Source: Saprospiraceae bacterium
Lineage (GTDB): Bacteria; Bacteroidota; Bacteroidia; Chitinophagales; Saprospiraceae
NCBI GenBank assembly: GCA_016714025.1
Contig: JADJOB010000002.1
Span: 1,141,001-1,205,000, forward strand
Length of the DNA: 64,000 nucleotides
Direction of reading: 5' to 3'
Shown here: positions 35,670 to 44,523 of the stretch, piece by piece
Position numbering within the stretch: position 1 is the stretch's first letter
Layout: every line of letters starts with the position of its first letter
Made by a program: the position numbers and the translations under genes
Notes under the pieces: model-generated
What the model saw: the letters and a program-made list of their open reading frames with translations, nothing else
What the model was told of the DNA's origin: nothing
Databases searched by the model: none

Positions 35670-37169
35670 ATGGCGGAATCCATTAAAGATACTTTATCTA
35701 TCCAGCGGGGGGGCTTTAAACCCAGACAAGCAGATTTGAGCAGTCTAGCTTATGAAAAAATTCAACCTCAGGCGGTTGAATTGGAAGAGGCCATCTTAGG
35801 GGCTATCATGCTGGATAAAGATGCCATTTCAGTGGTAATGGACATTTTGAAAGTGGATAGTTTCTATAAACCAGCCCATCAAAAGATTTATAAAGCCATG
35901 ATTCAGTTGTTTCAATCCAATCAACCGATTGATACGCTGACGATTCGCGAAATCCTCCATAAGTCTCAGATTTTAGAAGAAGTAGGCGGTTTGGCTTATG
36001 TACTTGAATTGGCAAATAAAGTGGCTTCATCTGCCAACCTGGAATACCATGCAAAAATTGTAGCCCAAAAATTTGTTCAACGGGAGTTGATTAAAATTTC
36101 TACCCTAACCATTCAGGACTGTTTTGAAGATACCAAAGACGTATTTGACTTACTGGATTCTGCGGAACAAAGTTTATACGACATTACAGACAATTACCTC
36201 CGACGTGGATATGAATCAGTGGGTTCACTCATTATAAAAGCACAAAAAAGACTGGAAACCATGTCGCATCATGAATCCGGTTTATCAGGCATCCCAAGCG
36301 GATTTCCTGAACTGGATGCGATTACCTCGGGTTGGCAAAAATCAAACTTAATCATCGTTGCCGCTCGTCCGGGTGTTGGTAAAACTTCCTTTACCCTGGC
36401 ATTGGGTAGAAATGCTGCTATGGATTACAATACTCCGGTGGCTTTGTTTTCTTTGGAGATGAATAATCTCGAGTTGGTAAACCGTTTAATTTCTATGGAA
36501 GCAGAGATTGAAGGAACTAAAATGCGAAATGGAAAATTGGATGATGACGATTGGACCCGATTAAATCAAGTAATCAATAAACTTGGAGAATCCCAGATTT
36601 ATATTGATGATACTCCTTCTCTAAACGTATTTGAATTGCGGGCAAAATGCCGCAGACTCCATCAACAATATAAAATTGGTTTAGTCATCATTGACTATTT
36701 GCAATTAATGACTGCAGGATCCAACGATAAAAAAGGAAACAGGGAACAAGAAATTGCGACAATTTCCAGAGCACTTAAAGGTCTGGCAAAAGAAATCAAC
36801 ATCCCGGTAATAGCATTGTCTCAATTAAACCGTGCAGCAGAAACACAAAGCAGGGAAAATCGCAGACCCCAATTATCAAACCTTCGGGAATCGGGTGCGA
36901 TCGAGCAAGACGCAGATATGGTTATGTTTATTTACCGTCCGGATACCTACGAATTAGAGAATAATTATGAAATGCCAAAAGGCTATACCGAATTGATTAT
37001 TGCAAAACATCGTAACGGTGCAACCGGTACGGTTGGAATGAAGTTTATAGACCACTTTGCAAAGTTTGTACCTTTGAAACAAAACTTTGATCCATTTGGC
37101 TCCACATCCGTTCCAAATGTAATTATCAAACAGTCCAAAATGAATGAAGAAGACGAAATTCCATTCTAA
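35670..37169 (+). CDS. dnaB: Replicative DNA helicase DnaB
   Basis: The hexameric fork helicase, about 500 residues. The N-terminal domain (PQAVELEEAILGAIMLDKDA; YKPAHQKIYKAMIQLF) binds primase. The RecA-like C-terminal domain has Walker A in IIVAARPGVGKTSFTLALGR (around residue 235), FSLEMNNLELVNRLI (H1a), Walker B LVIIDYLQLMT, and the H3/H4 regions IALSQLNRAAE and LRESGAIEQDADMVMFIYRP. I prefer the ATG at 35670; a TTG at 35664 would add two residues. Its last 26 bp overlap the pseudouridine synthase gene in another frame, so the two are probably co-transcribed. Confidence 0.96.
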   Translation: MAESIKDTLSIQRGGFKPRQADLSSLAYEKIQPQAVELEEAILGAIMLDKDAISVVMDILKVDSFYKPAHQKIYKAMIQLFQSNQPIDTLTIREILHKSQILEEVGGLAYVLELANKVASSANLEYHAKIVAQKFVQRELIKISTLTIQDCFEDTKDVFDLLDSAEQSLYDITDNYLRRGYESVGSLIIKAQKRLETMSHHESGLSGIPSGFPELDAITSGWQKSNLIIVAARPGVGKTSFTLALGRNAAMDYNTPVALFSLEMNNLELVNRLISMEAEIEGTKMRNGKLDDDDWTRLNQVINKLGESQIYIDDTPSLNVFELRAKCRRLHQQYKIGLVIIDYLQLMTAGSNDKKGNREQEIATISRALKGLAKEINIPVIALSQLNRAAETQSRENRRPQLSNLRESGAIEQDADMVMFIYRPDTYELENNYEMPKGYTELIIAKHRNGATGTVGMKFIDHFAKFVPLKQNFDPFGSTSVPNVIIKQSKMNEEDEIPF

Positions 37170-37917
37170 AAAAGAAATTAAAAAACCAGAAGCTGAACGC
37201 GAATTTCCTTTCAGACTTAATAAATATGTAGCTCATTGTGGAATTTGTTCGAGACGGGAAGCTGCTGAATTAGTCAAGTCTGGCAAAATCAAAGTTAATG
37301 ATGCCGTACAAACCAATCCTGCGTACGAATTACAGGAAAAAGACAAGGTATATTATGAGGATAAACTAATCAAACTTAGTCAAACCCTTTTTTACATCTT
37401 GTTAAATAAACCCAAGAATGTCATTACCACTTTAAACGATGAACGGGGACGTAAAACAGTCTTTGATTTAATCAAACAAGACATTAAAGATCGCGTGTAT
37501 CCAGTTGGAAGATTAGACCGCAATACCACAGGTTTATTGTTGCTGACCAATGATGGCGATCTTGCACAAAAATTATCCCATCCATCCCATAAGATGAAAA
37601 AAATCTACCACGCAACCTTAGATAAAAATTTAACAAAAGCGGATATGGATAGAATCTTAATGGGTGTGAAATTAGAAGATGGGATTGCAGAAGTGGATGG
37701 AATTGAATACGCCAATGATAAAAAAAATGAAATTGGTGTTGAAATTCATTCTGGTAAAAATCGCATCGTTCGACGCATATTTGAACATCTCGGTTACGAA
37801 ACCATTAAATTAGACCGGGTTTATTTTGCAGGACTCACCAAAAAAAATATACCGCGAGGAAAATTTCGTCACCTGACAGATAAAGAAATTATCCAGCTCA
37901 AACACCTCAAGCATTAA
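37144..37917 (+). CDS. Pseudouridine synthase (RluB/RsuA family)
   Basis: An RNA pseudouridine synthase of 257 residues. An N-terminal S4 RNA-binding domain (about 20-75: FRLNKYVAHCGICSRREAAE, then LVKSGKIKVNDA) precedes the catalytic domain with the RluB/RsuA signature PVGRLDRNTTGLLLLTNDGD, where the Asp of GRLDRNT is the nucleophile. KIYHATLDKNL and IHSGKNRIVRRIFEHLGY follow. The likely target is 23S rRNA (position 2605 type), inferred from family. The gene begins inside dnaB (26-bp overlap) and ends 57 bp from the convergent DUF4783 gene. Confidence 0.92.
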   Translation: MKKTKFHSKKEIKKPEAEREFPFRLNKYVAHCGICSRREAAELVKSGKIKVNDAVQTNPAYELQEKDKVYYEDKLIKLSQTLFYILLNKPKNVITTLNDERGRKTVFDLIKQDIKDRVYPVGRLDRNTTGLLLLTNDGDLAQKLSHPSHKMKKIYHATLDKNLTKADMDRILMGVKLEDGIAEVDGIEYANDKKNEIGVEIHSGKNRIVRRIFEHLGYETIKLDRVYFAGLTKKNIPRGKFRHLTDKEIIQLKHLKH

Positions 37918-37973
37918 GCGTTAGCAGAATAATTAAATTCGCATATTCTTGTAAGGAAAAACAGGACTTTTTC

Positions 37974-38363
37974 TTAATTAACTTTATCAATTCGCAATTC
38001 CTGTACGAGGGTTTTACCCTGAATGGTTTCTGCATAAATGTAAAACCGGAATTTTTTACCATTGGTAGATTCCATAATTGCAATCGCAAAATTGGAGTCA
38101 TCCCCTTTTGAATTTCCTTTATGCATTGGAGTCATGGATTTTGGTGCATTTCGTTCTAAAAAGGCTTTTAGAGCTTTTAATGCGATGGTTTTATCAACAA
38201 ATTCAATTTGATTGTCATAACAATATTCCATTTTATTGTCAAATAATACATTTAAGGCAACCAGGTCAACTTTGCGAATGGCTTCAAAAACACCATTAAT
38301 ATTTTGACCAGAGGCCAATTGACTTAAAAACAGAAATACACAGATTCTTAAGATTCTCATCAT
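37974..38363 (-). CDS. DUF4783 domain-containing protein
   Basis: A small secreted protein of 129 residues with a signal peptide (about 1-19, RILRICVFLFLSQLASGQ). The mature part (GVFEAIRKVDLVALNVLFDN, then ALKAFLERNAPKSMTPMHKG) matches DUF4783, a Bacteroidota family with an NTF2-like cone fold; function unknown. Two adjacent Met codons open the frame. It lies between the convergent pseudouridine synthase gene and the divergent gpmI gene. Confidence 0.82.
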   Translation of the reverse strand: MMRILRICVFLFLSQLASGQNINGVFEAIRKVDLVALNVLFDNKMEYCYDNQIEFVDKTIALKALKAFLERNAPKSMTPMHKGNSKGDDSNFAIAIMESTNGKKFRFYIYAETIQGKTLVQELRIDKVN

Positions 38364-38522
38364 CTTTTATTTATTAGTACCATTTAGACCGTGGGTGCGT
38401 TCCTTAATTGCCTTAAAATTAAGTTAAATGAATGAAAACAGCTGTTTTTTTTATTCAGAATAGTTTTTTAAAGAATGCTGAAAAGGAAGCAACTTTGCAA
38501 TCCAAAAAATTGTTGGAATATT

Positions 38523-40046
38523 GTGTTTAAACGAAGTTTATTAGTAATTCTCGATGGTTGGGGAATCGGGAAAGTGCCTGAATCAAATGCCATTCAACAG
38601 GCAAATACGCCCTTTTATGATCAATTGGTCCAAAACTACCCTAACGCTCAATTATTAACCCATGGGGCTAATGTAGGCTTGCCTGATGGACAAATGGGAA
38701 ATTCAGAGGTAGGCCATATAAATCTAGGGGCAGGCAGAATTGTCTATCAGGATTTAGTGAAAATCAACAAAGCCATCCAGGACCGTCAACTTGAAACCAA
38801 TGCCGAATTTGTCAAATTAATCGAATATTGCAATTCCAATCAAAAACCCTGTCACCTGATTGGCTTGCTGTCTGATGGAGGCGTTCATAGCCACATTAGC
38901 CACTTTTTTGGATTAATTGATTTGCTAGAACAGCATTTTGAGGTTCCGGTTTATCTGCATGTGATTACAGACGGACGGGATACCGATCCGCACAGCGCAC
39001 TGCATTTTGTCTCTGAAATGCAGGAATTTCTTAAAGGCAAGCGAACTCAAATTGCAAGTTTGATTGGACGGTATTTTGCAATGGATCGGGACAAACGCTG
39101 GGAACGCATTCGAAAAGCATACGATCTGTATGTATCAGGGAAAGGAACAAAAGTGGACCATGCAATGGAGGCGATTGAACAATCCTATGCCGCGGGAATT
39201 ACAGATGAATTTATTGAACCGTTTCGAATCCTGGATACTCCGGATGGATTAATAAAAAATGGCGATGCCGTATTATGTGTAAATTTCCGCACCGATCGGC
39301 TGCGGCAATTAACACAGGTATTAAGTCAAACTGATTTTGACGCGTACGAAATGAAAAAATTGCAGCTTCATTATGTTACCATGGCCCGGTACGATGAATC
39401 TTTTGAAAAGGTCTCTGTATTATTTGATAAAACAGATGTTCGAAATACCCTTGGAGAAATGCTTTCCCGTTATGGTCGTACTCAGGTACGGATTGCAGAA
39501 ACTGAAAAATATCCTCATGTCAGTTTTTTCTTTTCAGGAGGCCGTGAAAAAGCGTTTAGTGGAGAAAAAAGAATTTTGGTTCCTTCCCCTAAAGTTGCAA
39601 CCTATGATTTAAAACCAGAAATGAGTGCAGTCGAACTTACGGAAAAAACCATGCAAATCATTTCAGATGAATTGCCTGACTTTATTTGTTTGAATTTTGC
39701 AAATGCTGATATGGTTGGTCATACCGGTGTATTTTCCGCTGAAATAAAAGCAGCAGAAACAGTGGATGCATGTTTGGAAAAAATGATTCCACTTGCATTG
39801 AAAAAGGATTATGCAATTATTATTCTGGCAGATCACGGCAATGGAGAATACATGATAAATGATGATGGTTCACCAAATACGGCCCATACTAAAAATCCGG
39901 TGCCCTGTATTCTTGTTTCCAACAATACGGAATTAAAAATTCATGATGGGATTTTGGCAGACATAGCTCCAACCCTATTAAAAATTATGGCCTTGCCCAT
40001 TCCGGTTGAAATGGATGGGAAAGTCCTTGTTGAATCTAAATCCTAA
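38523..40046 (+). CDS. gpmI: 2,3-bisphosphoglycerate-independent phosphoglycerate mutase
   Basis: Mn2+-dependent enzyme interconverting 3- and 2-phosphoglycerate in glycolysis. Motifs: SLLVILDGWGIGKVPESNAI (first metal site), the phosphoserine nucleophile in DGQMGNSEVGHINLGAGR, VHVITDGRDTDPHSA-like VITDGRDTDPHSAL, and the late metal ligands in NFANADMVGHTG and ILADHGNGEYM. I place the start at the GTG at 38523, which puts the catalytic Ser at residue 61, in line with Ser62 of characterised GpmI, and gives 507 residues. The upstream ATG at 38475 would add 16 residues with no family counterpart. nadA follows after 8 bp. Confidence 0.93.
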   Translation: MFKRSLLVILDGWGIGKVPESNAIQQANTPFYDQLVQNYPNAQLLTHGANVGLPDGQMGNSEVGHINLGAGRIVYQDLVKINKAIQDRQLETNAEFVKLIEYCNSNQKPCHLIGLLSDGGVHSHISHFFGLIDLLEQHFEVPVYLHVITDGRDTDPHSALHFVSEMQEFLKGKRTQIASLIGRYFAMDRDKRWERIRKAYDLYVSGKGTKVDHAMEAIEQSYAAGITDEFIEPFRILDTPDGLIKNGDAVLCVNFRTDRLRQLTQVLSQTDFDAYEMKKLQLHYVTMARYDESFEKVSVLFDKTDVRNTLGEMLSRYGRTQVRIAETEKYPHVSFFFSGGREKAFSGEKRILVPSPKVATYDLKPEMSAVELTEKTMQIISDELPDFICLNFANADMVGHTGVFSAEIKAAETVDACLEKMIPLALKKDYAIIILADHGNGEYMINDDGSPNTAHTKNPVPCILVSNNTELKIHDGILADIAPTLLKIMALPIPVEMDGKVLVESKS

Positions 40047-40054
40047 TACACACC

Positions 40055-41068
40055 ATGGAATTTAAATCTAGCCTACAAATAGAAGCTGATCTTTTAATCA
40101 AAGGATATCTTGATATTGAAGTGGACCCTGAATTGGATTTAATAACGGAGATTAATAAATTAAAGAAAGAAAAAAATGCAGTCGTATTAGCTCATTATTA
40201 TCAAGATCCAGATATCCAGGATATTGCCGATTTTGTTGGAGACAGTTTGCAATTATCTCAGGAAGCAGCACGAACGCCTGCAGCCATGATCGCATTTGCA
40301 GGCGTACATTTTATGGCAGAAACGGCTAAAATATTATCTCCTCAAAAAAAAGTGGTCATCCCGGATTTAAAAGCGGGTTGTTCCTTATCGGATTCATGTC
40401 CGGCTCCATTATTTGCAAAATTTAAAGAACAATATCCGGATCATGTGGTAGTTAGTTATGTTAATTGCACTGCTGAATTAAAAACACTGACGGATATTTG
40501 TTGTACATCTTCCAATGCAGTCCATGTAGTAAATAGCATTCCTAAAGATCGTGGAATCATTTTTGCGCCAGATAAAAATTTGGCTGCATACATTGAAAAA
40601 GTGACCGGAAGACACATGGTAAAATGGGATGGAGCTTGCATGGTACATGAAATTTTTTCAAGAGAAAAAATTACCAAGCTTAAAATAAAACATCCGGAAG
40701 CAAAAATCATTGCACACCCTGAATGTGAAGAACCTGTACTTGCTATGGCGGATTACATCGGATCAACCAGTGGCTTATTAAAATTTGTTCAATCCAATGC
40801 ATCCAGCTCATTTATTGTTGCAACGGAAAGTGGCATTCTTCATCAAATGCAATTGAAATGCCCACACAAAACTTTTATTCCAGCACCTCCTAACAATTTG
40901 TGCGCTTGCAATGAATGTCCACATATGAAAAGAAATTCACTGGAGAAACTCTACCTTTGTATGAAATATGAATTGCCTGAAGTTCAATTGTCAGAATACG
41001 TAATTCGGGAAGCTCGAAAAAGCATTGATCGAATGCTGGAAATCTCAGCGCAAGCTGGTCTTGGATAA
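40055..41068 (+). CDS. nadA: Quinolinate synthase NadA
   Basis: A [4Fe-4S] enzyme that condenses iminoaspartate with dihydroxyacetone phosphate to quinolinate in NAD synthesis. The 337-residue protein has VLAHYYQDPDIQDIADFVGD, FAGVHFMAETAKIL, DLKAGCSLSDSCP, WDGACMVHE, HPECEEPVLAMAD and NLCACNECPHMKRN. The cluster cysteines are probably Cys109, Cys195 and one of Cys283/285/288 by the usual spacing of about 86 residues. It lies 8 bp after gpmI and so is probably co-transcribed. No nadB or nadC gene is in the window. Confidence 0.95.
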   Translation: MEFKSSLQIEADLLIKGYLDIEVDPELDLITEINKLKKEKNAVVLAHYYQDPDIQDIADFVGDSLQLSQEAARTPAAMIAFAGVHFMAETAKILSPQKKVVIPDLKAGCSLSDSCPAPLFAKFKEQYPDHVVVSYVNCTAELKTLTDICCTSSNAVHVVNSIPKDRGIIFAPDKNLAAYIEKVTGRHMVKWDGACMVHEIFSREKITKLKIKHPEAKIIAHPECEEPVLAMADYIGSTSGLLKFVQSNASSSFIVATESGILHQMQLKCPHKTFIPAPPNNLCACNECPHMKRNSLEKLYLCMKYELPEVQLSEYVIREARKSIDRMLEISAQAGLG

Positions 41069-41113
41069 AATAAGATTGAAAATAAATCGTTTGTTGGTAG
41101 ATAATTCAGCCGG

Positions 41114-41941
41114 ATGCATTTTAAATATAAAATTTTTGTGATTGTTCTTGCCCTTCCATTCATGCTAAATGCACAAAAGGGCTTTGAAGCAGGAGTTTGG
41201 GCCGGCACCGCCAACTATTTTGGAGATTTGAATAATTTATACCGTCTCAATGAGCCCGGATTGGCTGGTGGAATTATGGGGCGTTACAATTACAATACAA
41301 GGATTTGTACCAAATTGCAATTAAACTATTTACGACTGAGGGCCCATGATTCGAAATCGAACAATGCGTTTGATTTAAGAAGAAATTTAAGTTTCTTTTC
41401 AAATGTAATTGAAATTGCCCCAAGTATGGAATTCAATTTTTTTAGTTTGAAGCATGGCTCAAAAGATGATAATTTAACACCATACCTCATGGCCGGACTC
41501 AGCGTTTTTTATTTTAGTCCAAAAACGAATTTTCAGGGACAAACCTACAGCCTTAGAAATTTAGGCACGGAAGGTCAATTACCCGGACAGGAATATAATG
41601 AAATTAGTACCGCCTGGTTGGTGGGAGGTGGTGTCAAGTTTGACCTAAATGCTGCGTGGAGTATTAATGTTGAACTAGCATATAGAAAAGCAAAAACAGA
41701 TTTCTTAGATGATGTCAGTGGTTTTTATCCGGATTATGTCGAACTATTAAACAACCGGGGCGATGTGGCAGTGCAATTGGCAGACCGTTCGGAAGTCACA
41801 GCGGATCATTCTAAAATTGGTTTGAGCGGCACACAACGCGGAGATTCAAAAGACAAAGATGCCTTTGTATCTTTAGGAATCAATCTGGTTTATTATTTTG
41901 GTAAACTGCGATGTCCTGATTTATCAATTCCCAAATATTAG
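41114..41941 (+). CDS. DUF6089 family outer-membrane beta-barrel protein
   Basis: A 275-residue protein with a signal peptide (about 1-20, FVIVLALPFMLNAQ). The mature N-terminus GFEAGVWAGTANYFGDLNN and the alternating amphipathic strands (LGINLVYYFGKLRCP near the end) fit the DUF6089 porin-like family of Bacteroidota. It should insert in the outer membrane as a small beta barrel with unknown function. It starts 45 bp after nadA and could be the last gene of the gpmI-nadA unit. Confidence 0.82.
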   Translation: MHFKYKIFVIVLALPFMLNAQKGFEAGVWAGTANYFGDLNNLYRLNEPGLAGGIMGRYNYNTRICTKLQLNYLRLRAHDSKSNNAFDLRRNLSFFSNVIEIAPSMEFNFFSLKHGSKDDNLTPYLMAGLSVFYFSPKTNFQGQTYSLRNLGTEGQLPGQEYNEISTAWLVGGGVKFDLNAAWSINVELAYRKAKTDFLDDVSGFYPDYVELLNNRGDVAVQLADRSEVTADHSKIGLSGTQRGDSKDKDAFVSLGINLVYYFGKLRCPDLSIPKY

Positions 41942-42277
41942 CTATTTAGCAGTAAAGCTATTAAGCTAATAAGCCATAAAGCTGATTCATTGTTAAGCAG
42001 GGAAAAGACTGTATAAAAATTAGAAATTGGACGTAGGTTCAACTGGTGCCTAGCCAAGGTAATCAGCAGTCTGCAGTCAAAAAATGAAGAAGCTAATAAG
42101 CCAAAAAGCTGATTAGCTTGGAGTTAACAGTCAGATGAAAACATGCTAAAAATCAAGTTCATAAATTTTCAACATTGCAGTATTGTAGAATTGCAGAATT
42201 CTTTGTCCTCCTCTTCCTAAAGACTTCCTTTCTACAGACTCTTTTTTCTAACTATATTCGCATCCAAATAGGATGTG
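41942..42277. other. Repeat-rich intergenic gap of about 335 bp
   Basis: No gene is visible. It contains two AGCTAATAAGCC-type words (about 41958-41985 and 42088-42118), a CAGCAGTCTGCAGTCAAAA tract (about 42063) that resembles the repeat at 34.3 kb, and the 20-bp word ATTGTAGAATTGCAGAATTC at 42182-42201, which is inverted at 33764-33783. The composition is like the 1-kb gap at 33.6-34.7 kb. Confidence 0.75.
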
Positions 42278-43186
42278 ATGGCAGATTTATTAAGGCTTGA
42301 AAATGTAGTCAAAGAATACGGCAACCTTAAAGCCGTTGACCAGGTGAGTTTTAGAGTCCCAGAATCTTCAATAGTAGGCTTATTAGGTCCGAATGGAGCA
42401 GGGAAAACCTCATTGATCAGAATTATTACAGGCATTACTCAAGCAGACTCTGGAAATGTTTTGTTGCATGAGAAAGACATTTACAAAATCAAGGATCCTT
42501 CCGTTGGATATATGCCGGAGGAAAGAGGTTTGTATAAGAAAATGAAAGTTGGAGAACAACTTATTTTTTTAACCAGACTGAGAGGCCTTTCTAAAGTAGA
42601 TGCTGAAAAAAACGTGGTCTATTGGATGAAGAAATTCCAAATAGAATCCTGGTGGAACAAAAAAATAAATGAATTATCAAAAGGGATGTCTCAAAAAGTT
42701 CAATTCATTGCAACTGTGAGTCATAATCCGAAATTAATTATTTTAGATGAACCTTTTTCTGGTTTAGATCCAATCAATACCAATTTAATTAAAGATGAGA
42801 TCATTCGTTTGAAAGATGAAGGAGCCAGTATTTTATTCTCAACCCATCGGATGGAGCAAGTGGAAGAAATGTGTGAACACATAGTTCTAATCAATAAAGG
42901 TAAAATAGTCCTAAACGGGGAAGTAAATGAGGTTCGAAATTCCTATAAAGAAAATATTTTTGAACTCACTACATCCAACACCATTCCGGAAGAATTTTTT
43001 GAAGAATTTGAATGTACAATTAAAAAGGAACGGCATTACCTTATTAAACTAAAACAACAACAGTCAACGAATGATATTTTAAGTTGGCTATTGCATCATG
43101 AAATCAATTTAGTTTCATTTAATGAGTTGTTACCAACATTTAATGAAATATTTATTAAAACTGTAAATGAAACCAGCCATGAATAA
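42278..43186 (+). CDS. ABC transporter ATP-binding protein, NatA-like
   Basis: An ATPase subunit of about 302 residues with Walker A VGLLGPNGAGKTSLIRIITG, the Q-loop region VGYMPEERGLYKKM, the signature-like NELSKGMSQKVQFIATV, Walker B LIILDEPFSGLDPINTN and the H-loop FSTHRMEQVEEM. The C-terminal 80 residues are a DUF4162-type extension common in the NatA (sodium/drug export) subfamily. I chose the ATG at 42278; the GTG at 42275 adds one residue. The permease gene overlaps its 3' end, so they form one operon and one transporter. Confidence 0.92.
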   Translation: MADLLRLENVVKEYGNLKAVDQVSFRVPESSIVGLLGPNGAGKTSLIRIITGITQADSGNVLLHEKDIYKIKDPSVGYMPEERGLYKKMKVGEQLIFLTRLRGLSKVDAEKNVVYWMKKFQIESWWNKKINELSKGMSQKVQFIATVSHNPKLIILDEPFSGLDPINTNLIKDEIIRLKDEGASILFSTHRMEQVEEMCEHIVLINKGKIVLNGEVNEVRNSYKENIFELTTSNTIPEEFFEEFECTIKKERHYLIKLKQQQSTNDILSWLLHHEINLVSFNELLPTFNEIFIKTVNETSHE

Positions 43187-44489
43187 ATTAGGCTTGATCA
43201 TAGCACGCGAATATCTTACCAAGGTTAAAAACAAGAATTTTATTTTTACAACCCTGCTAACACCTTTAGGGTTTTTAATCTTCTTTATAGTAATAGGTAT
43301 AATTTTTAGTTATGAAGGTTCGAAAACCTATCGCATTGCGCTTTTAGATAAAAGTGAAATGAATATTAAGTTTCCGGATTCAACCAAGAAATTTAGTTTT
43401 ATTAAAACGACGGAGACTCTAGAACAATTAAAGACTCAATATAAAAATGGTGAGTTGGACGGGATTTTGGTTTTGCCAAAATTTTCCGGAGTTGATGTCA
43501 AAGCCTATACGGTGTATTATCATTCCGATAAAGCAATGGATATTGAAATTGAGTCCAGCCTCGAAAAATATTTGCAGGATGGTGTAAGAAATTACAAAAT
43601 CCAGTTGATGAACCTGCAAAAGGATCAATTGGAAAAATTGAAAACAGACATTGCAATTGATCCGGAACCGGTATCTGATACAGAAAAAGATCGTTCGAGT
43701 TATACGGGTAAAATTGCAACCATGTTGGGAGGCATCATGGGTTATGTGATTTTCTTTATCATCTTTTTGTATGGTGCTTCCGTAATGCGTTCTGTAGCTG
43801 ATGAAAAAGTTAGTCGTATTGTTGAAGTAATCATTTCTTCAGCCAGACCGGTAGAACTCATGTTAGGCAAAGTCATAGGAGTAGGTTTGGTTGGCTTGAC
43901 TCAAATTGTGATTTGGTTGGTATTAATTCCACTTATTTATTTTCTGGGAATGTCAATTGCTGGTATTGATACACAACAATTGCAGGAAGTGAGTCAGACA
44001 ATGGGTCAACAGGCACCCATGGATACAGATGAACTGGCACAAATTATTCGCGAAGTAGGCGCCATGAATTGGTGGCGTATTTCTGTTTTGTTTGTATTTT
44101 ATTTTGTAGGCGGTTATTTTATTTATGCCTCTATGTTTGCAGCAATCGGTGCAGCTTCAGGAGATGATATAAATGATGCGCAATCATTGACCATACTGGT
44201 TACCATTCCCATTTTATTGGCTATGTATGTTATGTTTCAGGCAATCCGACTGCCGGATAGTTCGTTAGCAATGTTTGCATCCTTATTTCCTTTTTTTAGT
44301 CCAATTGTAATGCCTGCTATGTTGGCTTTTGATCCACCTTGGTGGCAAATTGCTTTGTCTTTGGTATTGCTTTTTGCGTTTAGTTATTTTATGATTTGGG
44401 TTGCAGCACGGATTTATCGTACCGGAATTTTAATGTATGGTAAAAAAGCAAGTATCAAAGAATTGGGTAAATGGATTTGGAAGGGTTAA
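43179..44489 (+). CDS. ABC transporter permease, NatB/ABC-2 type
   Basis: The membrane partner of the preceding ATPase, about 436 residues. It has an N-terminal helix (about 18-40, TLLTPLGFLIFFIVIGIIFS), a large extracytoplasmic domain (about 45-170), then about five helices (near 175-200, 230-255, 290-315, 330-350, 370-410). RSVADEKVSRIVEVIISSA followed by RPVELMLGKVIG is the NatB/ABC-2 coupling motif. I take the ATG at 43179 (MNKLGLIIAREYL); the ATG at 43167 adds four residues. Substrate (ions, drugs or peptides) cannot be told. Confidence 0.9.
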   Translation: MNKLGLIIAREYLTKVKNKNFIFTTLLTPLGFLIFFIVIGIIFSYEGSKTYRIALLDKSEMNIKFPDSTKKFSFIKTTETLEQLKTQYKNGELDGILVLPKFSGVDVKAYTVYYHSDKAMDIEIESSLEKYLQDGVRNYKIQLMNLQKDQLEKLKTDIAIDPEPVSDTEKDRSSYTGKIATMLGGIMGYVIFFIIFLYGASVMRSVADEKVSRIVEVIISSARPVELMLGKVIGVGLVGLTQIVIWLVLIPLIYFLGMSIAGIDTQQLQEVSQTMGQQAPMDTDELAQIIREVGAMNWWRISVLFVFYFVGGYFIYASMFAAIGAASGDDINDAQSLTILVTIPILLAMYVMFQAIRLPDSSLAMFASLFPFFSPIVMPAMLAFDPPWWQIALSLVLLFAFSYFMIWVAARIYRTGILMYGKKASIKELGKWIWKG

Positions 44490-44523
44490 CGCTCTTTTCA
44501 ACCAAATGATCGTTATTTAATTC

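Noticed and set aside
38475..38522. N-terminal extension of gpmI from an upstream ATG
   Set aside because: The added 16 residues have no counterpart in the family, and starting at the GTG at 38523 puts the catalytic Ser where characterised enzymes have it. The ATG cannot be fully excluded.
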